Translations under genes and position numbers: made by a program
The notes under the pieces: generated by a model
Seen by the model: the letters and a program-made list of their open reading frames with translations, nothing else
What the model was told of the DNA's origin: nothing
Databases searched by the model: none
DNA from: Syntrophotalea carbinolica DSM 2380
GTDB taxonomy: Bacteria; Desulfobacterota; Desulfuromonadia; Desulfuromonadales; Syntrophotaleaceae
NCBI RefSeq assembly: GCF_000012885.1
Contig: NC_007498.2
Coordinates: 620,001-684,000 of the forward strand
Length of the DNA: 64,000 nucleotides
Reading direction: 5' to 3'
Shown: piece by piece, positions 1-7,457 of the stretch
How positions within the stretch are numbered: the first letter of the stretch is position 1
Layout of the letters: each line of letters starts with the position of its first letter

Positions 1-119
1 CAGGCGGACGGCGCCAGCCGTACAGCCTCGATAAGTTGCCGGAGTTTTTCGGTTTCGACAGGTCTGCTACTGTATTTGCGAACGCTCTGACGGGTATGGA
101 GAAGCTGTGAAAAGTCCAT
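1..119 (-). CDS. Nitroreductase-family protein, N-terminal fragment (runs off left edge)
   Basis: The minus strand opens with ATG at 119-117 after a good ribosome-binding site (GGAAGGA, 6 bases away) and stays open to base 1. The visible 39 residues read MDFSQLLHTRQSVRKYSSRP, then VETEKLRQLIEAVRLAPSA. A short helix followed by R-x-S-V-R-x-Y/F and, about 15 residues later, A-x-x-A-P-S-A is the classic start of FMN-dependent nitroreductase-like oxidoreductases, where the R/S/R residues contact the FMN phosphate. Substrate cannot be told. It begins 32 bases downstream of the J-domain gene on the same strand and may be co-transcribed with it. Confidence 0.8.
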   Translation of the reverse strand, partial: MDFSQLLHTRQSVRKYSSRPVETEKLRQLIEAVRLAPSA

Positions 120-151
120 GGTATCCTTCCTGGGGACAGTGCCGTCGGAGG

Positions 152-445
152 TTATGAACGGCTGCCCCAGACCGGATCTTCCTCATATTGACGTCGGATC
201 CGCTCCTCCGGGCACTGTTCGTAAAAGGTGTCCTCATCAAAGCTGAAACGGTAATGGCGAACGTATTCCAGCAGCAACTTGTAACTTTCGTTCAGTTGCC
301 GGATAGCTTGTTCGTCGCTCTGATTACCTGCATCCGGGTGGTAACGTTTGGCCAGTTCGCGATGCCTGTTCTTGATCTCCTTCAGGGAAGCCTGATCCCC
401 GAGATCAAAGACTCTCAACGCATGTTGCAACTCCTCGTATGTCAT
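152..445 (-). CDS. Small J-domain (DnaJ-like) protein
   Basis: A 97-residue protein that is almost entirely a J domain. Helix I/II residues (YEELQHALRVFDLGDQAS, then KEIKNRHRELAKRYHPDAG) lead into the diagnostic HPD tripeptide and a third helix ending in LLLEYVRHYRF. It lacks the Gly/Phe, zinc-finger and C-terminal substrate-binding regions of full DnaJ, so it is a stand-alone co-chaperone of the type that stimulates DnaK ATPase. I start at the ATG at 445, with GGAG ten bases upstream; a TTG three codons earlier is possible. The acidic C-terminal tail (EEDPVWGSRS) is not a recognised domain. It precedes the nitroreductase gene on the same strand. Confidence 0.85.
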   Translation of the reverse strand: MTYEELQHALRVFDLGDQASLKEIKNRHRELAKRYHPDAGNQSDEQAIRQLNESYKLLLEYVRHYRFSFDEDTFYEQCPEERIRRQYEEDPVWGSRS

Positions 446-564
446 GGCGTTCAATCTCCGTGGCCTATTTTATGGGCGCATGCGGCTGTCGGAAAGGCCC
501 CATCCGCAGTGGTTGATCTGCTTGGATGATAACACGGAACACGTGCATTGTGTCCGGCCTTTTA

Positions 565-594
565 TTGACAGGGACAACACGCCCATGCCATAGT
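565..594 (+). promoter_or_regulatory. Candidate sigma70-type promoter for the NifO-like gene
   Basis: A consensus -35 hexamer TTGACA (565-570) is followed after 18 bases by CATAGT (589-594), a fair -10. Transcription would begin near base 600, immediately before the folded leader described next. The perfect -35 makes this one of the better promoter matches in the window, but the -10 is weak and no experimental support is visible. Confidence 0.45.
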
Positions 595-599
595 TTCAG

Positions 600-679
600 G
601 GCGGTCACAAAGGTGTGGCAGCCATAGCATCGGCAACGAAGCCCGCAGGGATGGAGATCCGTCCCGCGGGCTTTTTCTT
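600..679 (+). promoter_or_regulatory. Structured 5' leader ending in a terminator-like hairpin
   Basis: Between the putative start site and the NifO-like gene the sequence can fold as GGGC (600-603) enclosing two small hairpins (CAC-AAAG-GTG and GCC-ATAGCAT-CGGC) and closing with GCCC (642-645). It overlaps a GC-rich hairpin (AGCCCGCAGGGA / TCCCGCGGGCT, about 641-672) followed by TTTTTCTTTT. A competing fold plus a U-tract hairpin, 46 bases ahead of a start codon, is the layout of a transcription attenuator or riboswitch. I could not match it to a known riboswitch class; it does not carry the GCAAAC/GCAAAGCC signature of c-di-GMP-I. It may simply be a stray terminator. Confidence 0.4.
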
Positions 680-724
680 TTCAGAATGAACTTCTCAGCC
701 TGTTGTACAAACGAAGGAGGGCCT

Positions 725-1135
725 GTGGCCAAGGTGATTTTTTGGGAAAAACCGGGATGCAAAGGCAACGCGCATCAAAAGGAAATATTGTTGGCTTCCG
801 GCCATGAACTGGAGGTGCGCAACCTGCTCACCGAACCCTGGACAAAAGTGGAACTGGCGCAATTCTTCGGGGACCGGCCGGTGGCGGAATGGTTCAATAT
901 GACCAATCCGCAGGTCAAAGCCGGTGAAATCGTACCCGCAAAGGTGTCGAGGGAAGACGCCTTGGCCATGATGGTGGCGGAACCCCTGCTTATCGTTCGG
1001 CCGTTGATGCAGGTCGGTGAGCAGCGGATGGCGGGTTTCAATGTCGAAGCGGTGCAAAACTGGATCGGTCTGAAATCCGAAACGATCAGCGCGCCCGATC
1101 CGCAAAACTGCCCCTGCGTCAACAGTGAAGGGTAG
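725..1135 (+). CDS. NifO-like / ArsC-fold nitrogenase-associated protein
   Basis: 136 residues with the thioredoxin-like ArsC/Spx fold. The N-terminal strand AKVIFWEKPGCKGNAHQKEI carries a single Cys at the position of the ArsC redox cysteine. The LLTEPWTKVELAQFFGDRPV, EWFN and LLIVRPLMQVGEQRMAGFN segments match the small family annotated as nitrogenase-associated protein (NifO-type), whose biochemical role is uncertain. The start is GTG at 725, with a strong AAGGAGGG four bases upstream; an upstream ATG at 686 lacks a ribosome-binding site. The C-terminus ends in a Cys-rich tail (NCPCVNSEG) that may bind metal. It is convergent with the phosphatase gene, and no other nitrogen-fixation gene is in view. 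Confidence 0.75.
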   Translation: MAKVIFWEKPGCKGNAHQKEILLASGHELEVRNLLTEPWTKVELAQFFGDRPVAEWFNMTNPQVKAGEIVPAKVSREDALAMMVAEPLLIVRPLMQVGEQRMAGFNVEAVQNWIGLKSETISAPDPQNCPCVNSEG

Positions 1136-1168
1136 GCGTCGCAAATGCCGCCCTGAGTTCGCCATCTT

Positions 1169-2575
1169 TTAATGCCGTTTTGGCGCCAGCAAGGTCATGA
1201 CAACATTTCCCACCGATGTGTTGTCCAGATAAGGGCCGCGTACCGGATCAGGGCGCGGCCGTACTTCTTCCCGCAAAAGTTGCGTGCCTGCCCCTTTGGC
1301 AAACAGCGGCACAAGCGCGTTGGTATGACCGGTGGAATGCCATTGAACGGACGGTTGGTGCAGAATGCCTTTGCTTACCAGGGGGTTCCATTGTGTTGAG
1401 GGGCCTGCGCCGTTGAGAAAACCGCATTCGTGGTCGGCGGTGACGATCAGCAGTGTGTCCTGCCATGAGCTGTGCGTCTCTACCCACTTGATGACACTGG
1501 CAACGGCACGGTCGAAATCGACCTGTTCCTCGATCATCCTGTCGGTCTGGTTGGCGTGACTGGCCCAATCGATGGCGCCGCCTTCGATCATCAGAAAAAA
1601 TCCATCCGGGTCGTTGTCCAGAACATTTAATGCACCACGGCTCATCTCCGCCAGTGTCGGTACCGACGTAATAAACGGTTGCGCAAAGGCTTTGTCGGAG
1701 ACCTCGCCGGCTTCGCCTCGCTTCTGCTGCAGAGTGCGGGCGACTCGCGCGATACCGAGAACCCGTTTGGGCGTGGCGCCGTCAGCCAGCTTGCGGAAAG
1801 CTTCCCGTTCTTCGATCAGAGTCCAGGGGTCGATGATACCGTCCTTGTCGCAATCGTTACCCATATCTCCCTGTAACAGCGCATCCCAAGTCGATTCTCC
1901 ACCGATAAAGCTGTACGAATTCGGCGTTTCACGGAGCTGGCCACTGTCGTCATACCAAGGGTGGCCGCTGCCCATCAGCACCTCCAGTCCGCTTTTGGTA
2001 AGCAGGTCCCGGGCAATCTCTTCGTAATTTTTACGGGTCGGATTATGCGCCCCAAAGCCCGCGGGGGTGGCGTGACTGAACTGTACACTGGTGACAATGC
2101 CGGTTGCGCGTCCGCTGGCCTCGGCTGTTTCGACGATGTTGGGCAGTTTCCGACGTTCCGCATCCACCCCCACAGCGTATCGGTAAGTCTTGCTGCCGGT
2201 GGCCATGGCGGTCGCTGCTGCGGCCGAGTCGGTGGCTCCCTGACGAGCCGCATCGAAGGTCGCCCAGAAGGTGTCCGGATCGTACTGCCCGGTCGCCGGG
2301 TAGGTGCTCATGGCAATCCGCAAGGGAAAAGCGGTGTAGGGTTGCCCCTCAGGCTCACCGTACAGGAACAGGCTGGCGGCCCGATAGTGGTTGAAGCCCA
2401 TGCCGTCGCCGATCATGACGATAATATTTTTTGTCCGTGTGGGTGTTTCCGCAGTAACGGTGGATTCGGCGGTATCGGTGTTGGTGGTGCGTTCCGAGTT
2501 TCCGCAGCCCGGCAGGCAGACAGACAGCAACAGGATGCTGAAGGCGGCGGCGATTTTTTGTGACAGGGAAGACAT
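1169..2575 (-). CDS. Alkaline phosphatase, predicted lipoprotein
   Basis: 468 residues of the PhoA-type alkaline phosphatase family (phosphomonoester hydrolysis, two Zn and one Mg). Metal and catalytic signatures are intact: MIGDGMGFNHY (metal Asp), GATDSAAAATAMATG with the nucleophilic Ser after Asp, EGGAIDWASHANQ and TADHECGF (metal His/Asp). The chosen ATG (2575) follows AAAGG and starts a signal peptide ending in LLLSVCLPGC, a lipobox, so the enzyme is probably tethered to a membrane on the periplasmic or outer side rather than soluble. A 53-codon upstream extension is open but has no signal-peptide logic. No Pho box could be picked out by eye in the upstream region. It is convergent with the NifO-like gene. 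Confidence 0.92.
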   Translation of the reverse strand: MSSLSQKIAAAFSILLLSVCLPGCGNSERTTNTDTAESTVTAETPTRTKNIIVMIGDGMGFNHYRAASLFLYGEPEGQPYTAFPLRIAMSTYPATGQYDPDTFWATFDAARQGATDSAAAATAMATGSKTYRYAVGVDAERRKLPNIVETAEASGRATGIVTSVQFSHATPAGFGAHNPTRKNYEEIARDLLTKSGLEVLMGSGHPWYDDSGQLRETPNSYSFIGGESTWDALLQGDMGNDCDKDGIIDPWTLIEEREAFRKLADGATPKRVLGIARVARTLQQKRGEAGEVSDKAFAQPFITSVPTLAEMSRGALNVLDNDPDGFFLMIEGGAIDWASHANQTDRMIEEQVDFDRAVASVIKWVETHSSWQDTLLIVTADHECGFLNGAGPSTQWNPLVSKGILHQPSVQWHSTGHTNALVPLFAKGAGTQLLREEVRPRPDPVRGPYLDNTSVGNVVMTLLAPKRH

Positions 2576-3002
2576 CTGCAAGCCTTTCAATGTTTTTTCG
2601 TTGGGTTGTTCGTTTACTCGCAAGTTTATCAAATCGTTGCGATGGAAAAATCGACTTATCTTTTCCGCTTCCTGACGGCACTTCCCGGTTCTTGGCGTGA
2701 GGCTGCAGTGTATAATCACGGCTGAAGGGTACATGTGTTCCCGAGCCGACGATTAAGGAGGTTTTGAGTTGATTTTGTGTGCAAAAGTATTAGTTTTTAA
2801 ATATTATGACTAAATAATAGTTTAGTTGTTTAGTGTTTGTTTACTTTTTTTATATAAATACGGTTGACTTTGGTGAGCCCCTTTATTTGAAGGGACATGA
2901 ACTGATTTTCCGAATGATATTGGATGCCTGAGGATATTTTTGAGCATCGGGGCCATGCCCGGAACAAATACAAGGAATTTTTTCTTGGCAGGAAGGTTTT
3001 CC
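2576..3002. other. Intergenic region, divergent promoters expected
   Basis: About 430 bases separate the leftward phosphatase gene and the rightward diguanylate cyclase gene. The middle (about 2770-2930) is strikingly AT-rich. A good ribosome-binding sequence (AAGGAGG near 2755) is followed by only a 14-codon open frame from TTG at 2769, which I do not call as a gene. No hairpin or repeat was recognised. Confidence 0.5.
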
Positions 3003-4283
3003 ATGGCTATAGAAGCCGATTGTTTTCCCATTGCAACGGAACCCAGCGAAGATCCCAGACAATTATTGCGCAGGTTTTTATGGCTTGGGCTGCTTTGTGT
3101 TGCGCTACTGTTGGCGCTGGCAACCTACGGTGTCTACCGGGTTTATAGCTGGCGGTTGGTGGAAAGCGCCCATGCCGAGGCGCAAGCTATCTGCCAGGTG
3201 GTTTTGGTGAAGGAAAAAAGACAACTTCTCGACATAGACAATGACGGAAACGTTCGGTTGGTTGTGGCAGAGGATCATCGGGCGGATTTTAACCGGCGTA
3301 TGCGGCAATACCTCAAACCCTATGCTGTCGATGCGGTGCGGATCTGGGACAGGCAGCTTCGTCTCGTCAACAGCAGCGGTAAAGAACAAAGCGATCATGG
3401 CCAGGCAAAATCCCCGCTCCTTGCCAAAGCCCTTGCCGGGCAGAGTTTTTCCCGGTTGGAAAAGAATGGTTCCGTTTATGCCGCGGAATCGAAGCCTGAA
3501 GGTGCGCATGGGCAAATGGTCAGTTATTTGCCGATCTGGGGGCGCCACAAAACGGTTTTGGGGGCGATTGAAATCCGGCGGAATATGGAAGAGATCAGTG
3601 CGCAACTTCTTCGCGCCGTGACCTTTTCCGGCATAGTGCTGGCCGCCCTATTGTCTGCCCTGTTTTCCTGTATTTATCTGTTGGTCAGAAAAGGCGCTGT
3701 ACGTCTGGCCAAAGCCCAGGAAGATTTGCGCTGGCTCGCTACGACAGACCCCTTGACCGGGGTGTATAACCGCCGGGAAGTTCTGGCCAGAACCGAAGAA
3801 CTATTATCACAATGGAGGGCCGGGGGGGATCGGAACGCATCTTTTGTCAGTGTGTTGATGGTCGATTTCGATAATTTCAAGATCATCAATGATACGTACG
3901 GTCACCCGGTCGGGGACAGGGTGTTGCAGGAATTGGCTGCGCGCATTCAGTCATGTCTCGAACCGAAGGACATCCTGGGGCGTATGGGGGGCGAAGAGTT
4001 TCTGGTCGTTCTGCCCGGGGTCGGGGTCTCCGCCTGCCGCGAAATTGCCGAACGCTTATGCCAGGCTGTCTGCGGGACGCCCTTTGACCCCGAAAACTAT
4101 CGGATTTCCGGGTCCATCAGTGTGGGCATGGCAACGATGCGAGCCCATGGCGGCAGTGTGGATGCCATGCTTCACGACGCTGATCAGGGTTTGTATGTGG
4201 CAAAAAATAGCGGTAAAAATTGCGCATCCCTGGCCGCAGAACTGCCGTCCGATCCGGATTTTTCGGGGAAATGGGTCGACTGA
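3003..4283 (+). CDS. Membrane-bound GGDEF diguanylate cyclase
   Basis: 426 residues. A transmembrane helix near residues 28-47, a roughly 160-residue periplasmic sensor region of unrecognised type, a second helix (AVTFSGIVLAALLSALFSCI) and a C-terminal GGDEF domain starting at TTDPLTGVYNRR. The active-site loop is GGEEF, an active variant, with LMVDFDNFKIINDTYGHPVGD upstream as expected, so synthesis of c-di-GMP is likely. The allosteric I-site (RxxD) position reads EPKD, so product inhibition through that site is probably lost. Start chosen at ATG 3003 (AGGAAGG upstream) rather than 2940. It overlaps the next gene by one base. A c-di-GMP riboswitch elsewhere in the window (48.4 kb) shows that the cell reads this signal. 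Confidence 0.9.
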   Translation: MAIEADCFPIATEPSEDPRQLLRRFLWLGLLCVALLLALATYGVYRVYSWRLVESAHAEAQAICQVVLVKEKRQLLDIDNDGNVRLVVAEDHRADFNRRMRQYLKPYAVDAVRIWDRQLRLVNSSGKEQSDHGQAKSPLLAKALAGQSFSRLEKNGSVYAAESKPEGAHGQMVSYLPIWGRHKTVLGAIEIRRNMEEISAQLLRAVTFSGIVLAALLSALFSCIYLLVRKGAVRLAKAQEDLRWLATTDPLTGVYNRREVLARTEELLSQWRAGGDRNASFVSVLMVDFDNFKIINDTYGHPVGDRVLQELAARIQSCLEPKDILGRMGGEEFLVVLPGVGVSACREIAERLCQAVCGTPFDPENYRISGSISVGMATMRAHGGSVDAMLHDADQGLYVAKNSGKNCASLAAELPSDPDFSGKWVD

Positions 4284-4960
4284 TGGGGGATGAACGATCG
4301 GAGCACATGCCGATTCATGCCGAACAGGACCATTGCCCTCTTTGTCGCAGTCGGCATACGATTTTATATTTCGAGGACAGGAATCGGCGTTATCGGCAAT
4401 GCCTGGATTGCCTGCTGGTTTTTGTGCCTCGTTGTTTCTGGCTCAGCCGGTCAGAAGAAAAAGCAACGTACGATCTTCATCAAAACGAGCCGCATGATGA
4501 AGGTTACCGGCATTTTCTGTCTCGCCTGAGTAATCCCTTGCTTGCACAACTTCCTCCGCAACAGCGGGGTCTGGATTTCGGTTGCGGTCCCGGTCCGACC
4601 TTGTCTTCCATGCTGGAGGAGCACGGTCACCGTATCGATCTGTACGATCCTTTTTATTTCAACGATCCCTCGGTGTTCGATAAAAAATACGATTTTATCT
4701 GTGCCACGGAAGTCGTGGAGCATCTGCACGATCCCGATCGGGAATTCACCTCTTTGTTCGAGATGTTGAAAAGGGGCGGATGGCTGGCCATTATGACCAA
4801 GCTGGTGATAGATCGGCAGGCTTTCAGCCGATGGCATTATATCCGGGATCTTACCCATATCTGTTTTTACAGTCGGGAGACTTTTGCATATCTCGCACGG
4901 CGATTTAACGCCCAACATACTTTTGCGGCAGATGATGTGATATTACTGCAAAAACACTAG
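4283..4960 (+). CDS. Class I SAM-dependent methyltransferase with N-terminal Cys4 motif
   Basis: 225 residues. The N-terminus has CPLC near residue 17 and CLDC about 20 residues later, a rubredoxin-like zinc knuckle often seen in methyltransferases acting on sugars or small molecules. The SAM-binding motif I is GLDFGCGPGPTLSSML, followed by DLYDP (motif II acid), FICATEVVEHLHDP (motif IV region) and FEMLKRGGWLAIMTKL. The start ATG overlaps the stop of the diguanylate cyclase (TGATG), so translation is coupled and both are in one operon. An alternative start is ATG at 4307. Substrate unknown; there is no sequence link to c-di-GMP signalling beyond the operon. Confidence 0.85.
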   Translation: MGDERSEHMPIHAEQDHCPLCRSRHTILYFEDRNRRYRQCLDCLLVFVPRCFWLSRSEEKATYDLHQNEPHDEGYRHFLSRLSNPLLAQLPPQQRGLDFGCGPGPTLSSMLEEHGHRIDLYDPFYFNDPSVFDKKYDFICATEVVEHLHDPDREFTSLFEMLKRGGWLAIMTKLVIDRQAFSRWHYIRDLTHICFYSRETFAYLARRFNAQHTFAADDVILLQKH

Positions 4961-4963
4961 CGA

Positions 4964-4992
4964 GTGTGCATCCGGAAACTCAGGATGCACAC
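4964..4992 (+). terminator. Perfect 10-bp hairpin after the methyltransferase gene
   Basis: GTGTGCATCC and GGATGCACAC form a perfect stem with a 9-base loop four bases after the stop codon. There is no T-tract, so this may be an mRNA 3'-end stabiliser or a factor-dependent terminator rather than a standard intrinsic terminator. Confidence 0.5.
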
Positions 4993-5110
4993 AGCGTAGA
5001 TTTCATAAGGGAAACGGTCCTTTTCCGGATGAAAACTAGCGAAGAGATCGCTGGATTTGTGCTGGCTGAGTGCATAAACCGCGATCACGGATTCCGACAG
5101 GAGGCAGATT

Positions 5111-5953
5111 ATGAGCTTGCAGGAGGATGATGGCCAAGAGGCCCCGCGGTCACTGGCGCCATGGCGCTCCGTTTTGCATGAGGTCATATTCGAAGCGGAT
5201 ACCCCGGCGGGCAAAGGTTTCGATGTTCTGCTTATCGTCAGTATCCTGGCCAGCGTTGCGGCGGTGATGCTGGACAGCATGGGGGCGGTGCGGTTGCAGT
5301 ATGGCCGGTTGCTCTACGTGGTGGAGTGGTTCTTTACCCTGCTTTTCACGGTGGAGTATGGCCTGCGCCTGTTGTGTGTCGGCCGGCCCTGGAAATACGC
5401 GGTGAGTTTTTACGGACTGGTCGATTTGCTGGCCATCATTCCGACCTATTTGAGTCTGGTCCTGCCCGGGACCCAGTATCTTGTGGTTATTCGGATTCTG
5501 CGCATTTTACGTATTTTCCGTATTCTGAAGCTGGTGCCCTATCTTGGCGAGGCGCATCTGCTCATGCAGGCACTGCGGGCCAGCGGTCGCAAGATTGCCG
5601 TATTCCTCTACACGGTGCTCACCCTTGTGGTTCTGTTCGGCTCGCTTATGTACGTCATTGAGAGCGAGACGCACGGTTTTACCAGCATCCCGCGCAGCAT
5701 TTACTGGACCATCGTTACCCTGACCACCGTCGGATACGGTGACATCTCCCCACAAACCGGCCTTGGGCAAGCGTTGGCGTCGATGGTGATGATCCTCGGC
5801 TACGGCATCATTGCCGTGCCGACCGGCATCGTCACCGTGGAGATGTCGCAGACCTTCAGGCGCAAGGTGTCGACCCAGGCCTGCCCCGAGTGCAGCGCCG
5901 AAGGGCACGATGACGATGCCTGTCACTGCAAATATTGCGGAGCGAAACTCTAA
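5111..5953 (+). CDS. Voltage-gated potassium channel with C-terminal zinc ribbon
   Basis: 280 residues with six transmembrane segments. The S4 voltage sensor is a clean every-third-residue arginine ladder (VVIRILRILRIFRILKLVPY), and the pore carries the K+ selectivity filter TLTTVGYGDISP followed by S6. After S6 the chain runs into a short linker and a C-terminal CPEC...CHCKYCGAKL zinc ribbon, an uncommon cytoplasmic end for a Kv-like bacterial channel that could mediate assembly or gating. ATG 5111 is preceded by AGGAGGCAG. It is a single gene, with a leader containing no recognised riboswitch. Function as a K+ channel is well supported by motif; physiological trigger unknown. Confidence 0.92.
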   Translation: MSLQEDDGQEAPRSLAPWRSVLHEVIFEADTPAGKGFDVLLIVSILASVAAVMLDSMGAVRLQYGRLLYVVEWFFTLLFTVEYGLRLLCVGRPWKYAVSFYGLVDLLAIIPTYLSLVLPGTQYLVVIRILRILRIFRILKLVPYLGEAHLLMQALRASGRKIAVFLYTVLTLVVLFGSLMYVIESETHGFTSIPRSIYWTIVTLTTVGYGDISPQTGLGQALASMVMILGYGIIAVPTGIVTVEMSQTFRRKVSTQACPECSAEGHDDDACHCKYCGAKL

Positions 5954-6008
5954 CGGCCACTCCCGGAACGTTTTGGGCCGGGCAAAACGAAGGGTGGGAG
6001 TGGATTCG

Positions 6009-6350
6009 CTATATTTTTTTCACGAATTCGGATTTCAACTTCATGGCACCGATTCCATCGATTTTGCAGTCGATATCGTGGTCGCCTTCAACCAGGCGGA
6101 TGTTTTTGACCTTGGTGCCCACTTTAACAACCAGGGAAGAACCTTTTATCTTAAGATCTTTGATGACGGTGATGCTGTCGCCGTCATGAAGCTCATTGCC
6201 ATGTGCGTCACGAACAACTTTGGCCGTATCGGCATTTTCAACAGGCGCATCCTTCGACCATTCATGTCCGCATTCCGGGCAAACATACATGCCCCGGTCT
6301 TCATAGGTATATTCGGAGCCACATTTTACACAGTTCGGGAAGTCACTCAA
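6009..6350 (-). CDS. yjdM: YjdM (PhnA) family zinc-ribbon protein
   Basis: 113 residues, full family length. The N-terminal zinc ribbon [12 protein letters not shown]...[10 protein letters not shown] is followed by a small beta-barrel domain with [16 protein letters not shown] and [20 protein letters not shown]. This matches the alkylphosphonate-utilisation-operon protein PhnA/YjdM. Despite the name, the family is not phosphonoacetate hydrolase and its role is unsettled. It stands alone on the minus strand, convergent with the channel gene, with GGAGAG just before the start codon. Confidence 0.9.
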   Translation of the reverse strand: MSDFPNCVKCGSEYTYEDRGMYVCPECGHEWSKDAPVENADTAKVVRDAHGNELHDGDSITVIKDLKIKGSSLVVKVGTKVKNIRLVEGDHDIDCKIDGIGAMKLKSEFVKKI

Positions 6351-6956
6351 TTTTCACTCTCCTCTGTTCCAAAGGGCCGCTGTCCCTTAGATTTATGTAG
6401 ATGGACGCACTTGTTAGCTTGTGCGGTTGATGCGACCACGCTTTTTAGATCCGGAACCGCTATTTTCCGGCTTTTCGATTCCTGTCTTCAAAAACTGAAC
6501 TTTTAAATATAGGGACAAAGCAGGCCCTTGTCACCCTAAAATTCACTTTGAGGAGGTTGGCGGGGCGCTGCCAAGGTTTCCGTTAAATCCCTAATGAATC
6601 CAGAGTAATGTTTACGGTAAAATTTCCCAAATCGTGTTTTTTTATGATACATTGACACCTCTTCCAACACTGGACCGGGAGGACTCGGTAAGTCAACAGC
6701 ACAGCACCGGGAAGGGCTATCGTCTTTATCTTCGGACGGTGCATAACGTTGGTTTGTTTTCATGTTGCAAGCATCGAACTCTCCCCAGGCAAAAGGCCTT
6801 GGCAGCCCCATGTCCGAAGGTCTTTTCCGAAGCTCAATAAACCTGACGCTTCGGTGTTTCACCCGTTTTTCGTTACGCCTTCGCAGTGTTTTGGCCTATT
6901 GATTCGTATGCAGTGTTTTCCTCAACTCCAAATGGAACAGATGACAAAGGTGCGCA
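6351..6956. other. 600-base region without a convincing gene
   Basis: Open frames here (for example 6536-6862 on the minus strand and 6749-6967 on the plus strand) have no ribosome-binding site, unnatural composition and no recognisable domain. It should contain promoters for the leftward yjdM and the rightward PAS gene. No attC, tRNA or intrinsic terminator was recognised. Confidence 0.5.
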
Positions 6957-7457
6957 ATGATAAATAAAACCCTTTGGAAAAAATTGTGGGAGTACGACCC
7001 AAACAGCCTGGTTGTCATGGATCATTCATCCATGATCATTCAGATTGTAAACCCGTCCTTTTGCGAGATTGTCAAGGCCGACGAGTCGGAGGTGCTCGGG
7101 ATACATGCTTCGTCTTTTTTCGATGACCTGACTGACTTTCAGGAAGCCTGGGAAAAAAATACCGTCATCCGTAAGGAGAAGAAATTTCAACGGTACGGAA
7201 CCTACATGCGGCTGGTCATTTTCCCCATGAGGGACGAAGGTGTGGTTGCCTGTATCCTTGTGGATCTGACCAGTGAACACCATCAGCGGGAAGAAATGCG
7301 TCGCATGAAGGAGGAGCTTCTCCTGAATGTGAACAAAGTTATCGATAAGCAAATGCACATCGCCCAGCAGATCGCCGGCCTGCTCGGGGAGACCACCGCC
7401 GAAGCGAAGGTCAGTTTGATTAAAATCCGTAATGCGCTTAACGAGGAGATCAAGTAA
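6957..7457 (+). CDS. PAS-domain protein paired with a SpoIIE-type phosphatase
   Basis: 166 residues: a single PAS fold (EYDPNSLVVMDHSSMIIQIV, then NPSFCEIVKADESEVLGIHA) covering about residues 12-110, then a helical coiled-coil segment (REEMRRMKEELLLNVNKVID) with no output domain of its own. Proteins of this size and layout occur directly upstream of PP2C/SpoIIE phosphatases beside Fe-hydrogenase genes in fermentative anaerobes, where they are proposed redox or H2-linked sensors. Its stop codon directly abuts the start of the phosphatase gene, so the two are translationally coupled. No hydrogenase gene is inside the window. The ligand of the PAS domain cannot be inferred. Confidence 0.8.
   Translation: MINKTLWKKLWEYDPNSLVVMDHSSMIIQIVNPSFCEIVKADESEVLGIHASSFFDDLTDFQEAWEKNTVIRKEKKFQRYGTYMRLVIFPMRDEGVVACILVDLTSEHHQREEMRRMKEELLLNVNKVIDKQMHIAQQIAGLLGETTAEAKVSLIKIRNALNEEIK

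Noticed and set aside
600-679. c-di-GMP-I riboswitch in the NifO-like leader
   Set aside because: The GCAAAC / GCAAAGCC / ACCGAAG order is missing; only a generic attenuator-like fold can be supported.
2755-2813. Strong AAGGAGG followed by a TTG-started 14-codon frame
   Set aside because: Too short and without any supporting context; the ribosome-binding-like sequence may be chance in an AT-rich spacer.
6351-6450. Isolated attC-like GTTAGCT near 6413
   Set aside because: No partner core and no palindrome around it.
6536-6862. 108-codon minus-strand frame in the gap before the PAS gene
   Set aside because: No ribosome-binding site, no recognisable domain, odd composition; treated as noncoding.
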